Shown: positions 51,601 through 64,000 of the stretch, in pieces
Layout of the letters: each line of letters starts with the position of its first letter
Position numbering within the stretch: position 1 is the stretch's first letter
Origin: Streptomyces cyaneofuscatus
GTDB lineage: Bacteria > Actinomycetota > Actinomycetes > Streptomycetales > Streptomycetaceae
Reading direction: 5' to 3'
Length of the DNA stretch: 64,000 nt
Assembly: GCF_000718135.1 (NCBI RefSeq)
Contig: NZ_JOEM01000007.1
Span: forward strand, 398,831-462,830
Made by a program: the position numbers and the translations under genes
Notes under the pieces: model-generated
Told to the model about the DNA's origin: nothing
Seen by the model: only the letters and a program-made list of their open reading frames with translations
Database searches by the model: none

Positions 51601-54600
51601 GGCATTGTCCGCCGCGACCGGGCCGGACCGCGCCGCTCCCCGTACGGCGACGGAACAGGCCGTCGTGGCGGCCATGGCCTCGGTCCTGGAGATTCCCGAA
51701 CCGGGACCCGATGACGACTTCTTCGGACTGGGCGGCCACTCGCTGCTCGCCATCCGGCTGGTTCTCGGGCTGCGCCGTGCCTTCGGCATCGAGATGACGG
51801 TCGCCGACCTCTTCGCCGACCGCACCGCCGCCGCCCTGGCCGCCCGCATCGACCGGGCCGCCGGAGCCGCTCAGGCGGAGGAACCCGGTCAGGGACCGGG
51901 CGGGATCGTTCCGGTGCCGCGGGACGGTGTGCTGCCGCTCTCCTTCGGCCAGCAGCGCATGTGGTTCCTGGACCGGCTGGAGCCGGGGAGCCAGGAGTAC
52001 CTGATCCCGCTGGCCCTGCGCCTGCACGGCCCGCTGGACACCGAGGCCTTCCGGCAGGCTCTGGACGAGGTGGCACGGGTCCACGAGGTGCTCCGCACCC
52101 GGTACGCGGACCGGGACGGCAGCCCGGTGCAGCTCATCGACCCACCGGGTCCGGTGGCGTACCGGGAGGTGGACCTCTCCGGCGCCGGGGACGGGCCCGT
52201 CCGTGCCCGGGAGCTGCTGGAGGAGGTCCTGCGCGTCCCCTTCGACCTGGCGGCCGAACACCCCTTGCGGGTCACGGTGATCCGCGCCGCTCCCGAGGAC
52301 CACTGGGTGGCCCTGGCCGCCCACCACATCGCCTTCGACGCCTGGTCGACCAAGGTGTTCCTGCGTGACCTGGACACCGCTTACACCGCGTTCGCCGCGG
52401 GCCGGGACGCGCCGCTCCGTCCGGGGCCGGTCCAGTACGCGGACTTCGCCGCATGGCAGCGCGCCCAGGAGGACACCCCGGAGACCGCTCGTCAGCTCGA
52501 GCACTGGCTGGAGCGCCTCGGCGGTCTCACCCCGGTGGAGCTGCCGTCCGACCGGCCGCGCGGCGCCACCCGCGACGCGGCCGGCGACACCGTCGTCGTC
52601 GACGTCCCCGACGCCCTGGGCCGGGCGGTGACGGAGCTGGGCGAGCGGTCGGGCGCGACTCCCTTCATGACGCTGCTCGGCGCGTTCCAGGTGCTGCTGC
52701 ACCACTACACGGGCCGCACGGACATCGCGGTGGGCGTTCCGGTGGCCGCCCGGACCCGGGAGGAGACGGAGGGGCTGCTCGGCCTCTTCGTGAACAGCCT
52801 GGTCATCCGTACGGACCTGAGCGGGGACCCGGCCTTCACCGGACTGCTGGAGCGGGTGAAGGAGGTCTGCCTGGAGGCGTTCGCCCACCAGGACGTCCCG
52901 TTCGAGCAGCTCGTGGACGAGCTGGCGACCGACCGCGACCTCTCCCGCAACCCCCTGTTCCAGGTGATGTTCGAGCACCAGCACATGGGCGGGCTCACCT
53001 CCACGCTCGGCGGGCTGGCGGCCGAACCGCTCAACGCGGGGCCGCGGACCGCCAAGTTCGACCTGACACTGACCGTGAAGGAGCGTCCCGACGGACGGAT
53101 GCACTGCTGGTTCGAGTACGCGAGCGCGCTCTTCGACCGCTCCACCGTGGAACGGCTGGCCGCCCACTACCTGCGCCTGCTGGAATCGGTGACCGCCGCG
53201 CCGGGCACCGCCGTGGCCGAGCTGGAGCTGATGCCGGACGCCGAGCGCCGGCAGTTGCTGGACGTCTGGCCCGACCCGTACGCCGCCCGGCTGCCGGAGA
53301 TCGTCCCCGAGGACGAACGCGGGCTAACCGTGCCGGAGCTGTTCGTCCGGCAGGCCGCCCGCACCCCGGACGCCACTGCCCTGGTCTTCGGCGAGGAGGA
53401 GCTCGACTACGCCGCTCTGGAGGCCCGCTCCGCCCGCTTCGCCCGGCGTCTGCGAGCCCTGGGGGCCGGTCCGGAGGCCCCGGTGGCCTCCTGCCAGGAA
53501 CGCGGCATCGACGCCGTGGTCACCCTGCTCGGTGTGCTGCGGGCGGGTGCGGTCTACGTACCGCTGGACCCCCGTCATCCCCGGCAGCGCCTCCTGCGGA
53601 CCGTCGAGGACGCCGGGGCCCGGTTCCTGGTCACCACGTCCGAGCACGCGGACACCCTCACCGGCGCCGGCCATCGGGTGCTCACCGTGGACGCCCTGGC
53701 CGCCGACGGCGCCGAGGGGGCGCTGCCGGACGTTCCGGCGGCCCCGGAGAACCTGGCCTACGTGATCTACACCTCCGGCTCCACCGGGCGCCCCAAGGGG
53801 GTGATGATCGACCACCGCGCCTACGCCCACCACTGCCGCATCGCCGCCGACGCGTACGGAATCGGCCCCGGTGAACGCGTGGTCCAGCTCTCCTCCCTCA
53901 CCTTCGACGTTTCGATGGAGCAGATCGCCGCCCCGCTGCTGACCGGTGCCGCCGTGGTGATCGCCGACCCGCTGTTCTGGAGCCCGGCCGAGCTCCCCAC
54001 CCGGCTGGCCGAACACGGTGTCACGGTCATGGAGACCACCCCGGCCTACTACCGGGAGGCGATGAACTACGACACGAGCGTGCTCACCGGGCTGAAGCTG
54101 ATCAACCTCAGCAGCGACGTGGTCACCGTGGCCGACGCCCGGCAGTGGGCCGCGAGCGGGCTGCCCGGACGGTTCGTCTGCTGTTACGGCCCCACGGAGG
54201 CGACCGTCACCTGCCTGCTGCACACCGGTCCGGCCGGGCAGAGCGGGGAACGGGACACCGCCTCCATGCCACTGGGCCGCCCCTTCGCGGGCACCCGGGC
54301 CTACGTCCTGGACGCCGGGCAGCGCCCCGTACCGATCGGTGTGCCCGGCGAACTCTGTGTCGGCGGTGTCCGGCTGGCCCGCGGCTACCACGGACGCCCG
54401 GAGCTGACCGCCGCACAGTTCGTGCCCGATCCGTTCGGCGGCACGGGCGAGCGGCTGTACCGCACCGGTGACCTGGTGCGCTACCGGCCGGACGGCACCC
54501 TGGAGTTCCTGGGCCGGATCGACCAGCAGGTGAAGATCCGCGGGCTGCGCATCGAACTCGGGGAGATCGAGGCGGCCCTCACCGGCCATCCCGGCGTCGG

Positions 54601-55140
54601 TGCGGCGGCGGTGACCGCGCCCGAGATCACCCCGGGCGACCGCCGGCTGGCCGCCTATGTGACCGGCCTGGACGGCGCCCCCGCTCCTGACCCGGAGACG
54701 CTCCGTGAGCATTTGCGGGAGGGGCTGCCCGACTACATGGTTCCGGCGCTGTGGACCGTGCTGGACTCCCTGCCGATGACCGCCAGCCAGAAGATCGACC
54801 GCAAGGCCCTGCCCGCCCCCGCCACCACTCTCGAACGCGCCTATGTGGCGCCCCGGGACCCGGTCGAGGAGGCGGTCGCCGCCATCTGGGCGGAGGCGCT
54901 CGGGGTCGACCGGGTCGGTGCCGAGGACGACTTCTTCGCCCTCGGCGGGCACTCGCTGCTGGCCACCCGGGTCCTGGCCCGGCTGAGGGAGGCCTTCGCG
55001 GTGGAACTTCCGCTGCGCCGCCTCTTCGAACACACCACCGTCACCGCCCTCGCGGCGGCCGTCACCGAGGCCGTCGAGGCCGCTGTCGCCCAGCTCTCCG
55101 ACGCAGAGGTCGCGGAACTGCTGAACCCGGAAGGCGCACG

Positions 55141-55144
<4 letters not shown>
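48668..55144 (+). CDS. NRPS, two modules: C-A-T-C-A-T
   Basis: 2158 residues from ATG 48668. Module 1: condensation domain with HHIAFDG (H141, H142, D146); adenylation domain with YTSGSTGTPKG at 622 and core Asp668; carrier Ser1025 (GGHSLLA). Module 2: C domain HHIAFDA (H1219); A domain (YTSGSTGRPKG at 1701, Asp1747); carrier Ser2096. No epimerisation or methyltransferase domain. Specificity codes read by alignment to GrsA: module 1 D-A-W-Q-S-A-T-I-D-K (partly like Gln codes, unassigned), module 2 D-V-E-E-I-L-C-V-T-K, with two acidic pocket residues expected for a diamino acid. The protein begins with a C domain, so the first residue is probably N-acylated or receives an upstream unit in trans. 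Coupled by ATGA to the next NRPS. Confidence 0.95.
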
Positions 55145-62373
<7,229 letters not shown>

Positions 62374-62397
62374 CGTCCCGGGGTGGAGGACCGGACA

Positions 62398-62431
62398 GAG
62401 CCCGGCCGGAGCACACGCTCCGGCCGGGCTC
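62398..62431 (+). terminator. Terminator of the NRPS operon
   Basis: Perfect 15-bp stem GAGCCCGGCCGGAGC-ACAC-GCTCCGGCCGGGCTC, 24 bp after the NRPS stop. Confidence 0.75.
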
Positions 62432-62557
62432 CGTGCTGTCTCCCGCGCCCGGCGGAGGCGGAGGACGCGGGGGCTCGGCAGCCCACTCCGTCGACGGGCG
62501 GTGCCCCGGCCGCACCGGCCGGCTCCCCGTACCTCGGTCCGGCCCCGGACATGACGA

Positions 62558-62590
62558 CGGGGTGCCCGGCCGCTGCGGCCGGACACCCCG
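62558..62590 (-). terminator. Terminator of the LanB-like gene
   Basis: CGGGGTG-CCCGGCCG and CGGCCGG-ACACCCCG pair with one mismatch around a 3-nt loop, 20 bp beyond the stop at 62611. Confidence 0.6.
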
Positions 62591-62610
62591 TGCGAGGGTC
62601 TTCGGTGTTC

Positions 62611-64000
62611 TCAGTCGTGCTGGTCGACGGCGACGAAGCGGAGTTCGGAGGTGTAGGCGTTGCCCCGGTCGTCGGTCAGCCACGCGTGCTCGGGACTGGG
62701 CAGCATCTCCGTGACCGTGAGCTTCGCCTCCGGATCCTTCCTCGCCAGCCGACGAGCGGCCTTGGCCAGGATGTTCACATACACCGGAGCGTCGAAATCC
62801 ACATAGAACGGACGCGGCTCCGTCGGCGACACCACGAACACATAGCGCGGCAACCCCCGCTCACTGCGCCAGTTCCGCGCCCGCACATACCGCCGGGCCT
62901 CACTCTTCTCCTCCGCGAACCCCAACTCCCCACCCGTGAACCGCCACGACTCACGACTCACCACCAGCTTGTCCACCATCACCCGCGGCACATGATCCGC
63001 GTCGGGGAACAGCCGGAACAGGTCCATGGCCAGGGTGGTGAGCACGTGGCCGAACACATCGGTGACGGGGAACTCCGTGCCGTCGGGCAGTACGACGACC
63101 GGCCGGCCGTCGCGCCGGACGACGTGGGCGTCGGCGCTGAGCACGGTGCGGTCCCGGTGCGGGTCGGCGGTGAGTTCCATCAGGGCGACGTAGTAGTCCT
63201 CCGGCCGGACCAGCACATTGCGCACCCTGGTGGAGAGCCGTGCCTTGTGCTCCTTGGGCAGCAGGGGCAGCAGGCGGGGGCCGGGGTGGTCCTGGCCGGT
63301 GAGCCGGAGGAGTTCCGCCGGCTCGGGGTGCTGGCTGACGAACAGCGAGGCGCCCATGGTGTTGGACGCCAGGTGCAGTTCGCCGAGGACGAGTTCGAAG
63401 TCGCCCCTGCCGATCGCCTCGGTGTCGCGGGCGGCGATCAGCACATCGGGGCTGAGGTAGCGGGCGGCGGTCCAGGCCACGGGGGCCGGGGGGAACGCCT
63501 CGGCCACCTGGGACGCGACGGACGAGTGGGTCGCCCGCACCCGCCCGGCCCCGTCCGGCAGCGGGATGATCCGTGCCCAGCGGCGCTGGAACTCCGCCAG
63601 CACCTCCTGTGCGTCGGTGACCGCGCCTCCGTGCAGGATCGGCATGGAGGCGAACCAGAAGTCGGCGAGGTTGACCCGTTCCTCGCCGGAGGCGGCGGAC
63701 AGCTTCTCGTAGACCTCGACGGCCCGCCGCTCCACCCGGGCGCCGAGCTGGGCCATGAGCCACGCGGCGCTGGTCATCAGCGGGTCCAGGGGCGCCATGG
63801 CGTCCAGGACGGTGCCGCCGATCCGTGCGGTGGCGGAGCGCCGGGTGTCGGAGTGGACGAGCGACCGGTTAGGCGCCGTACGGCTGCCCTTGGCGCGCTG
63901 GGAGGCGGTGTCGGTGATCCGGGTGAAGTCCTCCTCCAGCGCCGCCAGCGCCTCGCACAACGCCTCCGCGTCACGCCCGGCCGCCTCCACCCGCTCACGG
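62611..64000 (-). CDS. Lantibiotic dehydratase (LanB glutamylation-domain) family protein, 5' end beyond the window
   Basis: The frame is open to the right edge, so about 463 C-terminal residues are seen. The pattern is that of the large N-terminal (tRNA-Glu-dependent glutamylation) domain of class I LanB dehydratases: FELVLGELHLASNTMGASLF, LLPLLPKEHKARLSTRVRNV, DLFRLFPDADHVPRVMVDKL, VVSRESWRF, RYVRARNWRSERGLPRYVFV, then PRPFYVDFDAPVYVNILAKA. The protein ends shortly after, with no SpaB-type elimination domain in this polypeptide. LanB relatives that lack it either work with a separate eliminase or add amino acids from aminoacyl-tRNA to peptides. It converges on the NRPS operon, and its role here is unknown. 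No precursor peptide is visible inside the window. Confidence 0.65.
   Translation of the reverse strand, partial: RERVEAAGRDAEALCEALAALEEDFTRITDTASQRAKGSRTAPNRSLVHSDTRRSATARIGGTVLDAMAPLDPLMTSAAWLMAQLGARVERRAVEVYEKLSAASGEERVNLADFWFASMPILHGGAVTDAQEVLAEFQRRWARIIPLPDGAGRVRATHSSVASQVAEAFPPAPVAWTAARYLSPDVLIAARDTEAIGRGDFELVLGELHLASNTMGASLFVSQHPEPAELLRLTGQDHPGPRLLPLLPKEHKARLSTRVRNVLVRPEDYYVALMELTADPHRDRTVLSADAHVVRRDGRPVVVLPDGTEFPVTDVFGHVLTTLAMDLFRLFPDADHVPRVMVDKLVVSRESWRFTGGELGFAEEKSEARRYVRARNWRSERGLPRYVFVVSPTEPRPFYVDFDAPVYVNILAKAARRLARKDPEAKLTVTEMLPSPEHAWLTDDRGNAYTSELRFVAVDQHD

Noticed and set aside
50063..53167. Long minus-strand open frame opposite the first NRPS (and similar ones at 55345-58917 and 59035-62586)
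   Set aside because: High third-position GC makes antisense frames long; no motifs, and the plus strand is unambiguous NRPS.

Overview
The window is high-GC DNA with almost every third codon position G or C, short intergenic gaps, ATGA/GTGA stop-start overlaps and a gene set typical of an actinomycete, almost certainly a Streptomyces: an egtABCD ergothioneine operon, a SpoIIE-type PP2C phosphatase with an anti-sigma-like ATPase domain, a thioredoxin behind a sigma-R type promoter, a DasR-like box, TTA (bldA-type) codons, MbtH and a nonribosomal peptide synthetase (NRPS). Tandem pairs, gene remnants and a biosynthetic cluster suggest a chromosome arm rather than the core; this is inference.

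Layout. 1-510 is the 3' part of a dimethylarginine-hydrolase-like gene. 663-2770 holds a beta-helix protein coupled to a small helical protein; the two share a 16-residue amyloid-like motif. 2816-12414 is a set of ordinary metabolic and membrane genes (VOC protein with a divergent WYL regulator, SDR, FUSC protein, desaturase) with two decayed loci: an APC permease with an internal deletion, and a CoA-transferase whose A subunit is reduced to its last 30 or so codons while the B subunit is intact. 12860-20935 contains the SpoIIE-type phosphatase and two TetR-target pairs with visible operators. 21483-28306 holds paired CNNM/CBS membrane proteins, glgA-glgC, a glutaminase-STAS fusion and an Mrr-like fragment. 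28448-30402 is a disulfide oxidoreductase divergent from a thioredoxin with a clear sigma-R promoter.

32661-38829 is the ergothioneine operon egtABCD (egtA carries a TTA codon) converging on an olsBA-like ornithine lipid pair. 39008-40680 has an orphan sugar-binding lipoprotein behind a DasR-like box, and a dodecin.

41384 to the right edge is an NRPS gene cluster: MbtH helper, SbnA/SbnB-type enzymes making L-2,3-diaminopropionate, two LuxR-type regulators, PanD (beta-alanine), an MFS exporter, a SyrP-type Fe/2-oxoglutarate hydroxylase, and two coupled NRPS genes giving C-A-T-C-A-T and C-A-T-C-A-T-TE. Hand-read specificity codes suggest an unassigned residue, a diamino acid (probably diaminopropionate), Ser, and an Ile/Val-like residue. 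The terminal thioesterase has Cys in place of the catalytic Ser, the Ser module is followed by an atypical condensation domain, and a LanB-type (lantibiotic dehydratase family) protein runs off the right edge on the opposite strand. I do not recognise this combination as a known product family; it is the best candidate here for an undescribed system.
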